DNA of 40,541 nt from Verrucomicrobiota bacterium (GCA_003402705.1 QQNF01000035.1:1-40541); one strand, 5' to 3'. Counted from the stretch's first letter, positions 1 through 9,189 are shown. Notes: generated from the sequence alone by a model not told the origin. A program made the numbers and translations.

Positions 1-1295
1 ATCAGCGCCGCATACGCCTGCCACACTTTCTCATACCAGCCCGTCGCCCGCAGCCGCTCCATGTAAATCGCATCGCACTCCCGGATAATCCTCAGCTTCT
101 CCTCCGTCACCTCCCCCGGACACCGCACCGCCAGCCCAGGCCCCGGAAACGGATGCCGCCACAGAATGTCATGATCAATCCCCAGCACCGCCCCCAGCGC
201 CCGCACCTCGTCCTTGAACAAATCCGCTAGCGGCTCCAGCACCCGACCCTCCTTCTGCAGATCAAGAATCCGGTCCACCCGGTTGTGATGCGTCTTGATC
301 TTGCTCGCAATGCTCCCGCTGCTCGCACTCTCAATCACGTCAGGATACAGCGTCCCCTGCGCAAACAACTCCACTTCCTCACCAATCGCATCCCAGAACA
401 CATCAAGGAACAGGTTCCCGATGATCTTCCGCTTCTTCTCAGGATCCGTCTCACCAGCCAGCGCCCCCAGAAAACGATCCGCACAATACACCGTCTCAAT
501 CGGAACCCCCAATCGCGCAAAATTCGCCTGCACCTCCACCGCCTCGTCCTTCCGCAGCAGCCCGTGATCCACAAACACCGCCCGCAGCGGCACCTTCGCC
601 TCGTGCAGCAGCACCGCTAACACCGTGCTGTCCACCCCGCCACTCACCCCGCACACCACTTTCCGGTTCCCCACCTGCTTCCGGATCTCCCCGATCAGGT
701 GATCCTTGAACGACGCCATCTCAAACCGCGGCGGATCGTCCGCCAGCGCAATAAAATTCGCCAGCATCTGCGATCCTTCATGGCTGTGACTCACCTCCGG
801 ATGAAACTGAATCCCGAATACCCGCGGCCCGAACTGCAATGCCACCGGCACCCCATCCGCATTCCGCGCAATCACCTTTGTCTCCTCCGCCAGCGCCGTG
901 CACGTGTCACTGTGACTCATCCACACCTGACTCGCACTCACCCCCTCAAACAACGCACTCCCGCCCTCCGGCGTCATCAGCGCCGGCCCGTACTCCCGCT
1001 TCGTCCCCGGACTCACCTGCCCGCCATGCTTCAGATTCAGCAGTTGCATCCCGTAACACACCCCGAGCACCGGCACCCCTAACGAATTCAGCCACGCCCA
1101 GTCAATATCCGGCGCGCCTTCCTCCCGCGTCGACCGCGGCCCGCCTGACAAGATCACCGCCGCCGGATGCCCGGTCTCCTTCAATTCCTCAGGCTGAAAC
1201 AAACGGGAGTAATACCCCAGCTCGCGAATCCGCCTCACAATCAGCTGTGTGTACTGCGAACCGAAATCTATGATGGCAATCTGTCTGGAAAGCAT
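1..1295 (-). CDS. guaA: GMP synthase (glutamine-hydrolysing), C-terminus cut by window edge
   Basis: Converts XMP to GMP using ATP and glutamine, the last step of de novo guanine nucleotide synthesis in the cytoplasm. About 431 residues are visible. The N-terminal class I glutamine amidotransferase domain starts with the family-typical IIDFGSQYTQLIVRRIREL, followed by the nucleophile motif GVCYGMQLL and the His/Glu motif FHPEVSHS. The ATP-pyrophosphatase domain carries the P-loop-like SGGVDSTV, and the dimerisation part begins with RHPFPGPGLAVR. The reading frame is still open at base 1, so roughly the last 80 residues of a usual 510-525 aa protein lie outside. The ATG at 1295 is the only start giving the expected short N-terminus; no Shine-Dalgarno is visible because the upstream bases are a T-rich tract. 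It lies 61 bases downstream of guaB on the same strand. Confidence 0.96.
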   Translation of the reverse strand, partial: MLSRQIAIIDFGSQYTQLIVRRIRELGYYSRLFQPEELKETGHPAAVILSGGPRSTREEGAPDIDWAWLNSLGVPVLGVCYGMQLLNLKHGGQVSPGTKREYGPALMTPEGGSALFEGVSASQVWMSHSDTCTALAEETKVIARNADGVPVALQFGPRVFGIQFHPEVSHSHEGSQMLANFIALADDPPRFEMASFKDHLIGEIRKQVGNRKVVCGVSGGVDSTVLAVLLHEAKVPLRAVFVDHGLLRKDEAVEVQANFARLGVPIETVYCADRFLGALAGETDPEKKRKIIGNLFLDVFWDAIGEEVELFAQGTLYPDVIESASSGSIASKIKTHHNRVDRILDLQKEGRVLEPLADLFKDEVRALGAVLGIDHDILWRHPFPGPGLAVRCPGEVTEEKLRIIRECDAIYMERLRATGWYEKVWQAYAAL

Positions 1296-1300
1296 AACGG

Positions 1301-1338
1301 GAAAAAAGAAAAACCGGCCCCCGTCACCCGAGAGCCGG
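1301..1338 (-). terminator. Terminator-like hairpin with U-tract between guaB and guaA
   Basis: Read on the minus strand, CCGGC (1338-1334) pairs with GCCGG (1318-1314), extendable by two pairs, and is followed directly by TTTTTCTTTTTT (1312-1301). A second small hairpin (CCGGG/CCCGG, 1339-1353) sits just before it. The structure is that of an intrinsic terminator. It ends only 5 bases before the guaA ATG, so it lies inside the would-be guaA ribosome-binding region. Confidence 0.6.
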
Positions 1339-1356
1339 CCGGGATCACCCCGGTTG

Positions 1357-2814
1357 TTAAAGTGTCTGATAATTCACGGGTTCCTCCGTGACAACCACAT
1401 CGTGCGCATGGCTTTCCCTCAACCCGCCAGCCGTAATCCGCACAAACCCAGCCCGCGTCCGCAAGTCCTCCAGCGTCCGCGCCCCAAGATACCCCATCCC
1501 GCTCCGCAACCCGCCCGTCAGCTGAAACACCACATCCCGCAGATGCCCTTTATACGGGACCCGCGCCTCCACCCCCTCCGCCACCAGCTTGCCACTCGCA
1601 TTCTGCCCGTACCGATCACTGCTCCCCTGCCGCATCGCCCGCAGGCTCCCCATCCCCCGGTACTCTTTGAACGTCCGCCCCTGGTAATTCACCATGTTCC
1701 CCGGACTCTCACTCGTCCCCGCCAGAATACTCCCCAGCATCACACAATCCGCCCCCGCCGCCAGCGCCTTCACCACATCCCCGCTGTACCGGATCCCCCC
1801 GTCCGCAATCACCGCCACGCCGCGCTCCCGCGCATGCGACGCCACTTGCTGAATCGCCGTAAACTGCGGCACGCCCACCCCGCTGATCACCCGCGTCGTA
1901 CAGATACTCCCCGGCCCCACTCCCACCTTCAACGCACTCGCCCCCGCATCGATCAAATCCTTCGCCCCCTGCGCCGTCACCACATTCCCAGCCACCACCG
2001 GCACCTGCGGAAACTTCGACCGCAGCATCGCAATCACCGCCATCACCCGCGACGTATGCCCAGTCGCCGCATCAATGAAAATCGCGTCCGCGCCCGATTC
2101 CACCAGCGCCGCCGCCCGCTCCGCACAATCCTCGCCCACCCCCACCGCCCCGCCGCACCGCAACCGACCCCGCGCATCCTTCGCCGCATTCGTGAACATC
2201 GCCCGCTTCTTGATGTCCTGCGTCGTGATCATTCCCGTCAGCTTGCCCGCCGCATTCACCAGCGGCAGCTTCTCAATCCGGTGCCGGTAAAGTATCGCCC
2301 GCGCTTCCTCCAATGACGTCGTCTCCGGCGCCGTGATCAATCGCTCCCGCGGCGTCATCACGTCCGCCACCGTCCCATCCGGATTCTCAATGTGCCAAAC
2401 GTCCCGCGACGTCACCATTCCCGCCAGACTCCCGTCCTCGCCCACCACCGGAAATCCCGCCACCCCGCGCTCATCCATGATCCTCAGCAACTCCCGCAAC
2501 GCCACGTCCGGCCGCACCGTGAACGGATTCTCAATCACCGTGTTCTCCGACCGCTTCACCCGCGCCACATGCTCGGCCTGCTTCGCAATCGACAGATTCC
2601 GGTGCACCACCCCAAGCCCGCCCTCCCGCGCCAGCGCAATCGCCAGCTCCGCCTCCGTCACCGTATCCATCGCCGACGAAATCACCGGTATGTTCAACCG
2701 CAACCCGCTCGCCAGCGTCGTCCCGATGTCCGTCTCGCTCGGCAGCACCTCGCTGAGTTGCGGCACCAGCAGCACGTCATCAAAACTCAGGCCGAGAGGT
2801 ATCGCGTCATTCAT
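1357..2814 (-). CDS. guaB: Inosine-5'-monophosphate dehydrogenase
   Basis: NAD-dependent oxidation of IMP to XMP, the committed step to GMP. The 485 aa length matches the usual ~487. Seen in order: the N-terminal barrel motif [11 protein letters not shown]; a tandem CBS pair at about residues 95-205 (ENPFTV..., [10 protein letters not shown]); the phosphate/catalytic loop [17 protein letters not shown] with the catalytic Cys; the [12 protein letters not shown] motif; and the mobile flap QGSSDRYGQ with the catalytic Arg. The frame is open further upstream to 3117, but the ATG at 2814 gives the canonical start [16 protein letters not shown]. It is the first gene of a guaB-guaA pair and is divergent from the methyltransferase at 2963. 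Confidence 0.97.
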   Translation of the reverse strand: MNDAIPLGLSFDDVLLVPQLSEVLPSETDIGTTLASGLRLNIPVISSAMDTVTEAELAIALAREGGLGVVHRNLSIAKQAEHVARVKRSENTVIENPFTVRPDVALRELLRIMDERGVAGFPVVGEDGSLAGMVTSRDVWHIENPDGTVADVMTPRERLITAPETTSLEEARAILYRHRIEKLPLVNAAGKLTGMITTQDIKKRAMFTNAAKDARGRLRCGGAVGVGEDCAERAAALVESGADAIFIDAATGHTSRVMAVIAMLRSKFPQVPVVAGNVVTAQGAKDLIDAGASALKVGVGPGSICTTRVISGVGVPQFTAIQQVASHARERGVAVIADGGIRYSGDVVKALAAGADCVMLGSILAGTSESPGNMVNYQGRTFKEYRGMGSLRAMRQGSSDRYGQNASGKLVAEGVEARVPYKGHLRDVVFQLTGGLRSGMGYLGARTLEDLRTRAGFVRITAGGLRESHAHDVVVTEEPVNYQTL

Positions 2815-2962
2815 TGCTTGAAATCCAGCAGCGGGATGAACTGCCTTATACCCAAACGGGCTTACTCGCGCCACGCCAGCAGTGTCAAACGCGGACTGTC
2901 TCCCATTGCCCCTCCGAACCGCCATTGCACCCGCTCGCTTCCTCCCCTTCCCTCCCCATTTC

Positions 2963-4192
2963 GTGTCCTCTTCTTCCCTTCCCTCTCCCACTCCCCGGCT
3001 CAAACTCAGGCTCACCCCAGCCGGTGAACGCGCCGTCCGCTCCGGCCACCCATGGATCTTCGCCGAAAGCATCCGCGAACAAAACCGCGACGGCCAATCA
3101 GGCGAACTCGCCGTCATCTACACGCGCGAATCCAACCGCTACCTCGGCACCGGCTTCTACGACGCCAATTCCCCCATGCGCGTCCGCATGCTCGCCTCCA
3201 CCCAGCAAACCACCATCAACACCGATTGGTGGCAGGCCCGCCTCAACACCGCCGTCGCCGCCCGCGCCTCCCTCGTCTCCCCAGCCACCACCGGCATCCG
3301 CCTCATCAACGGCGAAAGCGACGGCTTCCCAGCCCTCGTCCTCGACCGCTATCACAACACACTCGTCCTCAAACTCTACTCCGAGGTCTGGCTCCCCCAC
3401 CTCGACATGATCCAGGCCCTCATCGTCGACTCCCTCAACCCTGACGCCCTCGTCCTCCGCCTCAGCCGCAACGCCGCCCCAGCCTTCGCCGCCGCTGACA
3501 TCACCGAAGGCATCCGCCACGGTCAATGCCCAGACGTCGTCGTCTTCCTCGAAGACAATCTCCGCCTCGAAGCCGAGGTCCTCAAAGGCCAGAAAACCGG
3601 CTTCTACCTCGACCAGCGCGAAAACCGCCGCCGCTTCGCTGGCTTCACCACCGGCGCTGACGTCCTCAACGCCTTCAGCTTCTCCGGCGGCTTCTCCCTC
3701 CAGGCCGCCCGCGGCGGCGCACGCTCCGTCACCGACATCGACATCAGCCGCCACGCCCTCGCCGCCGGCGACCGCAACTTCGCTCTCAATCAGGACAACC
3801 GCACCGTCGCAAATACCCAGCGCCACTCCATCCAGGCCGACGCCTTCCAGTGGCTCGCCAACCCCCAGCACTCGTTCGACGCCGCCGTCATCGACCCCCC
3901 ATCCCTCGCCCGCCGCGAATCCGACCGCGCCAGCGCCATCGCCGCCTATCACAAACTCGCCATCACCGCCTCCCGCCACGTCCGCGGCGGCGGTCTCCTC
4001 CTCTGCTCGTCCTGCTCCGCTCACGTCTCCGCAGACGAATTCTTCAACGCCGTCCGCCGCGCCCTCCCCGACGCCCGCGAACTCTGGACTTCCACCCACG
4101 CCCCAGACCACCCCGCCGCCTTCCCCGAAGCCGCCTACCTCAAAGCCATCGCCCTCCGCCTCGCCTCGGTCGGCCGCTTCCGTAATCGCTGA
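2963..4192 (+). CDS. RlmI-type class I SAM-dependent rRNA (cytosine) methyltransferase
   Basis: Probable 23S rRNA m5C methyltransferase of the RlmI/COG1092 group. Seen: an N-terminal PUA-like segment (LKLRLTPAGERAVRSGHPWIF); the family motif GQKTGFYLDQRENRR; the SAM-binding loop LNAFSFSGGFSLQAARGGA followed by the acidic residue in VTDIDIS; the catalytic-site motif IDPPS (FDAAVIDPPSLAR); and the late Cys motif LLLCSSCSAHVS. The GTG at 2963 gives 409 aa, near the ~396 aa of E. coli RlmI. A GTG at 2882 would add 27 unconserved, Pro/Leu-rich residues and crowd the guaB promoter region. Neither start has a clear Shine-Dalgarno. The exact target base is inferred from family only. Confidence 0.86.
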   Translation: MSSSSLPSPTPRLKLRLTPAGERAVRSGHPWIFAESIREQNRDGQSGELAVIYTRESNRYLGTGFYDANSPMRVRMLASTQQTTINTDWWQARLNTAVAARASLVSPATTGIRLINGESDGFPALVLDRYHNTLVLKLYSEVWLPHLDMIQALIVDSLNPDALVLRLSRNAAPAFAAADITEGIRHGQCPDVVVFLEDNLRLEAEVLKGQKTGFYLDQRENRRRFAGFTTGADVLNAFSFSGGFSLQAARGGARSVTDIDISRHALAAGDRNFALNQDNRTVANTQRHSIQADAFQWLANPQHSFDAAVIDPPSLARRESDRASAIAAYHKLAITASRHVRGGGLLLCSSCSAHVSADEFFNAVRRALPDARELWTSTHAPDHPAAFPEAAYLKAIALRLASVGRFRNR

Positions 4193-4258
4193 CTCCACTC
4201 CTCCGCTTCCCCCGGAATCCCGTGGACAACCCCCGCGCCCTGCGCAAACGACCTCCAC

Positions 4259-5077
4259 GTGAAGCTCTCTCCTCCACCCCCCGGCGTCATCCGCCTCCTC
4301 TTCCTCGGCGATATCTTCGGCGATCCAGGCCGCCGCGCCGTCATCGATCTCATCCCGAAACTCAAGGAATCCGCCGCCATCGACTTCGTCATCGTCAATG
4401 CCGAAAACTCCGCCGGCGGCCGCGGCGTCACCCCGAAAATCGCCATCGCCCTCATGCGCGCAGGCGCAGCCGTCATCACCAGCGGCGACCACATCTGGGA
4501 CCAATCCGAAATCATCGACTACATGGCCGGTGAACCCCGCATGCTCCGCCCGCTCAACTACCCGCCCGGCACCCCTGGCCAGGGCAGCGTCATCCTCGAA
4601 ACCGCCAAAGGCAAGGTCGCCGTCATGAACGCCCAGGGCCGCACCTTCACCAACCCGCCCCTCGAAAATCCCTTCCTCGCCACCGCCGCCGAAGCCGCCC
4701 GTCTCCGCGAGGAAACCCCTGTCATCTTCCTCGACTTCCACGCCGAAGCCACTAGCGAAAAAATCGCCATGGGCTGGCACCTCGATGGCGTCGTCTCCGC
4801 CGTCGTCGGCACCCACACCCACGTCCAGACCGCCGACGAACGCATCCTCCCCAACGGCACCGCTCACCTCACCGACGCAGGCATGTGCGGCCCAGAAGAC
4901 AGTGTCATCGGCTCCCGCGTCGAACCCGTCCTCCAACGCTTCCGCACCAGCATGCCCGCCCGATTCTTCGTCGCCCAGGGCCCCGTCCGCGTCTCCGGCG
5001 CCTGCATCGACGTCGATACCACCACCGGCCGCGCCCTCAGCATCATCCGCGTCTCCGAACGCTGGTCCGAACCCTGA
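4259..5077 (+). CDS. YmdB-family (TIGR00282) metallophosphoesterase
   Basis: Family members are dinuclear-metal phosphodiesterases; B. subtilis YmdB hydrolyses 2',3'-cyclic nucleotides. The protein has 272 aa, close to the usual ~265. Metal-ligand motifs are all present: LFLGDIFGDPGR near residue 15, VNAENSAGGRGVTPK, SGDHIWDQ, FHAEATSEK, and GTHTHVQTADERILPNGTA with the His pair, then TDAGMCGP. The first codon is GTG at 4259; no better start precedes the conserved LFLGDIFG. It lies 66 bases downstream of the methyltransferase and is followed by a short perfect hairpin. Confidence 0.92.
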   Translation: MKLSPPPPGVIRLLFLGDIFGDPGRRAVIDLIPKLKESAAIDFVIVNAENSAGGRGVTPKIAIALMRAGAAVITSGDHIWDQSEIIDYMAGEPRMLRPLNYPPGTPGQGSVILETAKGKVAVMNAQGRTFTNPPLENPFLATAAEAARLREETPVIFLDFHAEATSEKIAMGWHLDGVVSAVVGTHTHVQTADERILPNGTAHLTDAGMCGPEDSVIGSRVEPVLQRFRTSMPARFFVAQGPVRVSGACIDVDTTTGRALSIIRVSERWSEP

Positions 5078-5097
5078 CTCCCCACCCGCCAACGTAG

Positions 5098-5116
5098 CAA
5101 GGCCGTCCCGGCCTTG
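5098..5116. repeat. Short perfect hairpin with TCC loop (REP-like)
   Basis: CAAGGCCGTCCCGGCCTTG forms an 8-bp stem around a TCC loop. A near copy with one stem mismatch is at 8641-8659, and a degenerate copy lies near 8394-8412. A different stem with the same TCC loop is at 20777-20795 and 21449-21467. It lies between the stop of the phosphodiesterase gene and the U32 gene, so it could act on the transcript end, but there is no T-run. A dispersed repetitive extragenic palindrome is the simplest reading. Confidence 0.55.
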
Positions 5117-5173
5117 TCTCCGATCTGGCAATCCGCCCGCCCCATCGGCTTGCACTCCTCCCCAGCGGCATCC

Positions 5174-7657
5174 ATGAACCCCATCATGGCTTCCACCGCT
5201 CCCGCCCTCCCCGAACTGCTCGCCCCAGCCGGCAACTTCGAATGCGTCCGGGCCGCCGTCGCCAACGGCGCCGACGCCGTCTACTTCGGCCTCCCCCGCT
5301 TCAACGCCCGTCTCCGCGCCGACAACTTCACCGAAGCCGACCTCCCCTCAGTCATGCAGTTCCTCCACGACCGCGGGGTCCGCGGCTTCGTGACCATGAA
5401 CACGCTCATCTTCACCAGCGAACTCCCCGCCGCCGCCGACCAACTCCGTCTCCTCGAAGCCTCCGGCGTCGACGCCATCATCGTCCAGGACATCGGCCTC
5501 GCCCTCCTCGCCCGCGCCGTCGCCCCTAACCTCGAACTCCACGCGAGCACCCAGATGACCATCACGTCTCCGGAAAGTCTCGCCCTCATGAACCGTCTCG
5601 GGCTCGACCGCGCCGTCCTCGCCCGCGAACTCTCCCTCCGCGAACTCGAACGCTTCAAGGACTCCGGCGTCCCCCTCGAGGTCTTCGTCCACGGAGCCCT
5701 CTGCGTCGCCTACTCCGGCCAGTGCCTCACTAGCGAAAGCCTCGGCCACCGCAGCGCCAATCGCGGCGAATGCGCCCAGGCCTGCCGCATGCCCTATCAA
5801 CTCGTCGTCGACGGCCAGACCCGCGACACCGGCGGTCGTTCCTATCTCCTCTCCCCTCAGGACCTCGCCGCCGTCGACGAAATCCCTAACCTCGTCCAAC
5901 TCGGCATCCGCAGCTTCAAAATCGAAGGCCGCCTCAAATCCCCCGAATACGTCGCCGGCGTCACCCGCGTCTACCGCAAGGCCATCGACGCCGCCATCGA
6001 TGGCCGCGACCACTCAGAAACCATCACCCGCAGCGATTGGTACGATCTCCAGATGACCTTCAGCCGAGGGCTCTTCAGCGGCTGGATGCACGGGGTCGAT
6101 CACCAGCGGCTCGTCGACGGTCGCTACGCCAAAAAACGAGGCCCCATCGTCGGCCACGTCTCCGCCTCAGGCTCAGACTGGGTCGAACTCGACCGCGTCG
6201 GAGCCGCCCTCAAACCCGGCGACGGGGTCGTCTTCGACACCGGCGGCGACACCAATCGCGAACAAGGCGGCTTCGTCTTCTCCGTCGACCACCGCCGTCT
6301 CTCCTTCCAGCGCGGCAAAATCAACTTCTCCCTCGTCCCTCCCGGCTCCCGGGTCTGGAAAACCAGCGACCCAGCCATGGAACGGCGGCTCCGCTCGTCA
6401 TGGCAGGGCGATATCAAACCCCAGCGCACCATCCCCCTCTCGCTCGTGGTCTCCGGCCAACCCGGCGAACCACTCGTCGTCTCGGTCGCCAATTCCCCCA
6501 TCCACGCCACCTCCGCCATCCCGCTCCAGCCCGCCGAAAAACGCCCGCTCTCCCCAGCCACCCTCACAGAACAATTCGGCCGTCTCGGCGGCACGCGCTG
6601 GCACCTAGCCGACCTCGTCTCCCACCTCCCGGACGGCGTCATGCTCCCCGTCAGCGAACTCAATCGGCTCCGCCGCGCCCTCGTCGCCTCCCTCGAAACC
6701 GCCACACCCTCTAACCCAATCTCCGCCGCCCCCGCCACCCCGCGACCGTCCCTCACCGATCTCCTCCTCCCCATCACCACCGCCCGCACCGCCGACCCGG
6801 CCCTAACACCCGATCTCCGCGTCCTCTGCCGCAACCGCGCCCAGCTCGTCGCCGCCGCCAACGCCGGCATCTCCACCGCCTACCTCGACCTCGAAGACAT
6901 CCGCGGCTACGCCGACGCCGTCGCATGGGCCCGCTCGGAATCCAATCTCCGGCTCTTCCTCGCCACCCCGCGCATCCAGAAAGCCGGCGAACAGGGATTC
7001 TTCAAACTCATCGAACGCGCCAACCCTCACGGCATCCTCGCCCGCAACCCAGGCGCAGTCGACCACTTCTCCTCCGCAGGCTTCGAAACCGTCGGCGACT
7101 TCTCCCTCAATGTCGCCAACCCCCTCACCGCCCAGTGGTACCACCAACTCGGCCTCAACCGCCTCACCATCTCCTGCGACCTCAGCGCCCCCCAGGTCAC
7201 CGATCTCCTCCTCGCCGCTCCTCCCTCATGGTTTGAACTCATCCTCCACCAGCACATGCCCATGTTCCATATGGAGCACTGTGTCTTCGCCGCCTTCATG
7301 TCCTCAGGCTCCTCCTTCCTCGACTGCGGCCGCCCCTGCGATCACCATAAGGTCTCCCTCCGCGACCGCGTCGGCATGGAACACCCGCTCAAAGCCGACG
7401 CCGGCTGCCGCAACACGCTCTTCAACGCCGTCGCCCAAACCGGTGCCCGCCATTTCTCCGATCTCCGCGCCGCAGGCCTCGCCAACTTCCGCATCGATCT
7501 CCTCGACGAATCCCCCGACGAATCCCTCCACATCCTCAACGCCTACTCCCATCTCCTCTCGGGCCTCGCCGACGGCTCATCCCTCTGGCGCGACCTCAAA
7601 GCCCTCTCCCAACTCGGCGTCACCTCAGGCACGCTCCGCGATTCCCCCGAATCCTGA
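5174..7657 (+). CDS. Large peptidase U32 family protein (RlhA-like, DUF3656-type C-terminus)
   Basis: U32 proteins are now mainly known as RNA hydroxylation factors (RlhA on 23S rRNA, TrhP on tRNA) rather than proteases. The protein has 827 aa. It starts with the family-typical PELLAPAGNFECVRAAVANGADAVYFGL. It contains the full U32 signature EVFVHGALCVAYSGQCLTS followed by two more Cys (GECAQACRMP), together a probable Fe-S ligand set. A long middle part follows, then a second TIM-barrel-like half with another His/Cys-rich cluster (FHMEHCVF, FLDCGRPCDHHK, DAGCRNTLFN). ATG at 5174 or 5186 fits; a TTG at 5114 is unlikely because it lies in the hairpin repeat. The RNA target cannot be told from sequence. 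Confidence 0.92.
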   Translation: MNPIMASTAPALPELLAPAGNFECVRAAVANGADAVYFGLPRFNARLRADNFTEADLPSVMQFLHDRGVRGFVTMNTLIFTSELPAAADQLRLLEASGVDAIIVQDIGLALLARAVAPNLELHASTQMTITSPESLALMNRLGLDRAVLARELSLRELERFKDSGVPLEVFVHGALCVAYSGQCLTSESLGHRSANRGECAQACRMPYQLVVDGQTRDTGGRSYLLSPQDLAAVDEIPNLVQLGIRSFKIEGRLKSPEYVAGVTRVYRKAIDAAIDGRDHSETITRSDWYDLQMTFSRGLFSGWMHGVDHQRLVDGRYAKKRGPIVGHVSASGSDWVELDRVGAALKPGDGVVFDTGGDTNREQGGFVFSVDHRRLSFQRGKINFSLVPPGSRVWKTSDPAMERRLRSSWQGDIKPQRTIPLSLVVSGQPGEPLVVSVANSPIHATSAIPLQPAEKRPLSPATLTEQFGRLGGTRWHLADLVSHLPDGVMLPVSELNRLRRALVASLETATPSNPISAAPATPRPSLTDLLLPITTARTADPALTPDLRVLCRNRAQLVAAANAGISTAYLDLEDIRGYADAVAWARSESNLRLFLATPRIQKAGEQGFFKLIERANPHGILARNPGAVDHFSSAGFETVGDFSLNVANPLTAQWYHQLGLNRLTISCDLSAPQVTDLLLAAPPSWFELILHQHMPMFHMEHCVFAAFMSSGSSFLDCGRPCDHHKVSLRDRVGMEHPLKADAGCRNTLFNAVAQTGARHFSDLRAAGLANFRIDLLDESPDESLHILNAYSHLLSGLADGSSLWRDLKALSQLGVTSGTLRDSPES

Positions 7658-7797
7658 ATCCCGTCCTCTCCAGGGAAAAATCATCCGTCGCCGCATTCAC
7701 GTGTAACTCCACGCCCTCTCCCGTCGCCATGTACCATGGAGGGCCGAAAGGCCTCGCGCCAACCTCACCTCCCCTTAATAACAAAGAATCAACACCC

Positions 7798-8190
7798 ATG
7801 AAAACACTCGTTCTCTCCCTCCTCCTCACCCCAGTCCTCGCCTTCGCCCAGGACGCCGCCAAACCAGGTAAGCCAGCCAAACCCGGCAAACCAGGCGGCA
7901 AACGCCCCGACCCGGAAGCCCAATACAAGAAGCTCGACACCAACACCGACAGCGCCGTCTCCCTCGACGAATTCAAGGCCGGCCCCATGGGCAAAAAAGA
8001 CCCAGCCAAAGCCGAAGAACTCTTCAAAAAACTCGACAAGGACTCCGACGGCAAACTCACCCTCGAAGAATTCAAAACCCGCGGCCCTCGCAAAGGCGGT
8101 GACAAAAAACCCGGCGGCCCCAAAGCCGACGCCCCAGCCGCACCAGCTGCCCCGGCCCCAGCCGCCCCAGCCGACGCAGAAAAGAAGTAA
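7798..8190 (+). CDS. Small secreted EF-hand protein
   Basis: The predicted 130 aa protein has a clear signal peptide (MKTLVLSLLLTPVLAFAQ, cleavage near residue 18). A Lys/Pro/Gly-rich stretch (repeated KPGKP) follows, then two EF-hand loops, DTNTDSAVSLDE and DKDSDGKLTLEE; the first loop has S instead of the usual G at position 6. The tail is a low-complexity Ala/Pro run ending in DAEKK. The frame is open to 7729, but the ATG at 7798 is the one giving a signal peptide. It is likely an exported calcium-binding protein. The last gene of the plus-strand run, it is followed by a strong hairpin. Partner unknown. Confidence 0.87.
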   Translation: MKTLVLSLLLTPVLAFAQDAAKPGKPAKPGKPGGKRPDPEAQYKKLDTNTDSAVSLDEFKAGPMGKKDPAKAEELFKKLDKDSDGKLTLEEFKTRGPRKGGDKKPGGPKADAPAAPAAPAPAAPADAEKK

Positions 8191-8256
8191 CTGACACGGA
8201 GGCGCTCCGCCGCCTCCCTCCCACGGTCAGCGCCCCAAAAGCCTGACCAACCCTCC

Positions 8257-8290
8257 AACGCCGTTCCCCGCTCCCCCGGGGAACGGCGTT
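8257..8290 (+). terminator. Strong hairpin terminator after the EF-hand gene
   Basis: A perfect 14-bp stem (AACGCCGTTCCCCG with its exact complement) encloses a 6-base loop, 67 bases after the stop codon. Only a weak T-rich tail follows, but stem strength and position support transcription termination for the plus-strand run. Confidence 0.7.
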
Positions 8291-8317
8291 CTGCTGCTTA
8301 TCAAATTCAATTCATCC

Positions 8318-8860
8318 TCACAGAGGCCATAGCTTTCCAGCTATGACCCCCATGATGCGGGAAATCCCCGCCACTACCGGATTCCAACCGTGACAAGGCC
8401 CGTCCCGCCCTCGTCCCCCCTCACGCTCCCACCCCTTCCGGCCCAACGGGCCCCAAGAATCAAGCCCAGGGACGAAGCAAAGCGAAGGCCCTGGGTATGA
8501 CGCGATTGTAAATCCATGCGCTCCAACGGGGCGCGAGAACGCCAAGCAAAGCGCAGGCCTACCCTGGGTCCACCCAAAAAAATCACCAACCCCAATCGGA
8601 ATTGCGTCCCCGATACCGTCCCCACCAGCTACCTCCGTAACAAGACCGTCCCGGCCTTGCCTCCACCTTAGCCAGCCTCCCCCCAATCCCAACGGGATTG
8701 CGTCCCAAAGCCCAGGGTTGGCCTGCACCACGCAGGCCTACCCTGGGTCCACTCCCCAACAAATCCCCAACCCCAAGGGGGTTTCGTCCCCCATACCGTC
8801 CCCGGCCAAAGGCTGCTCCTTGGGCGGCTACCCTCAGAGTTGCATCTCTGCGGCTAGCAC
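8318..8860. repeat. Cluster of dispersed hairpin repeats, no gene
   Basis: I see no credible gene in this spacer. It contains many inverted repeats: CCCAGGG...CCCTGGG near 8467-8497, AATCCCAACGGGATT near 8686-8700, and a long hairpin at 8711-8747 (16-bp stem, one mismatch, 5-base loop). An imperfect direct repeat of about 60 bases occurs near 8554-8613 and 8730-8790; both copies contain GCAGGCCTACCCTGGGTCCA and a following CCAACCCCAA. The TCC-loop hairpin seen at 5098 recurs at 8641. Confidence 0.6.
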
Positions 8861-8871
8861 CATCTTCAACA

Positions 8872-9189
8872 TCATGGTGCGAATCTGCGCTCGGGAAACT
8901 CAAGCCCCGTCATGCCTTCATCGTGATAAATGTCATAAAAGCTCCCCGGGCCGCTATCAATGGTGTAAACACAGATGTTCCCAACAATCCTGAAATAGAA
9001 GAAATCGGCAGTGAGCCTGCTTTTTCCGAACGAGCAAATGTCGATACTCGTCCAACGATCTGCAATAGATTCCACTTTTCCAATCAACGCATCAACCGGT
9101 TCCCAGTTCGGATGGTTTTCACCCTCTGGGTAACAAGCCTGAAGATACTTGTCGTCATCAGGGAATACATCCATTATTCGCTGTTTCAT
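8872..9189 (-). CDS. Hypothetical 105 aa protein
   Basis: I do not recognise the family. The product is acidic with an ordinary amino-acid mix (MKQRIMDVFPDDDKYL... to ...GLEFPERRFAP), unlike the Pro/Arg-rich shadow frames nearby, and the DNA is noticeably less GC-rich than the flanking genes. It has no signal peptide or membrane segment. Its ATG directly follows the TAG stop (9190-9192) of another minus-strand frame, as in a two-gene unit. Size and aromatic/acidic content would suit a small immunity-like or regulatory protein, but that is a guess. Confidence 0.5.
   Translation of the reverse strand: MKQRIMDVFPDDDKYLQACYPEGENHPNWEPVDALIGKVESIADRWTSIDICSFGKSRLTADFFYFRIVGNICVYTIDSGPGSFYDIYHDEGMTGLEFPERRFAP

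Noticed and set aside
1249..2316. 355-codon plus-strand frame antisense to guaB
   Set aside because: Arg/His/Pro-rich shadow with no motif; guaB on the other strand is certain.
3098..5155. 685-codon open frame on the minus strand across the methyltransferase and phosphodiesterase genes
   Set aside because: Translation is almost only Gly/Ala/Asp/Glu/Val, the antisense image of C/G-rich codons. The plus-strand genes in the same place have full family motifs.
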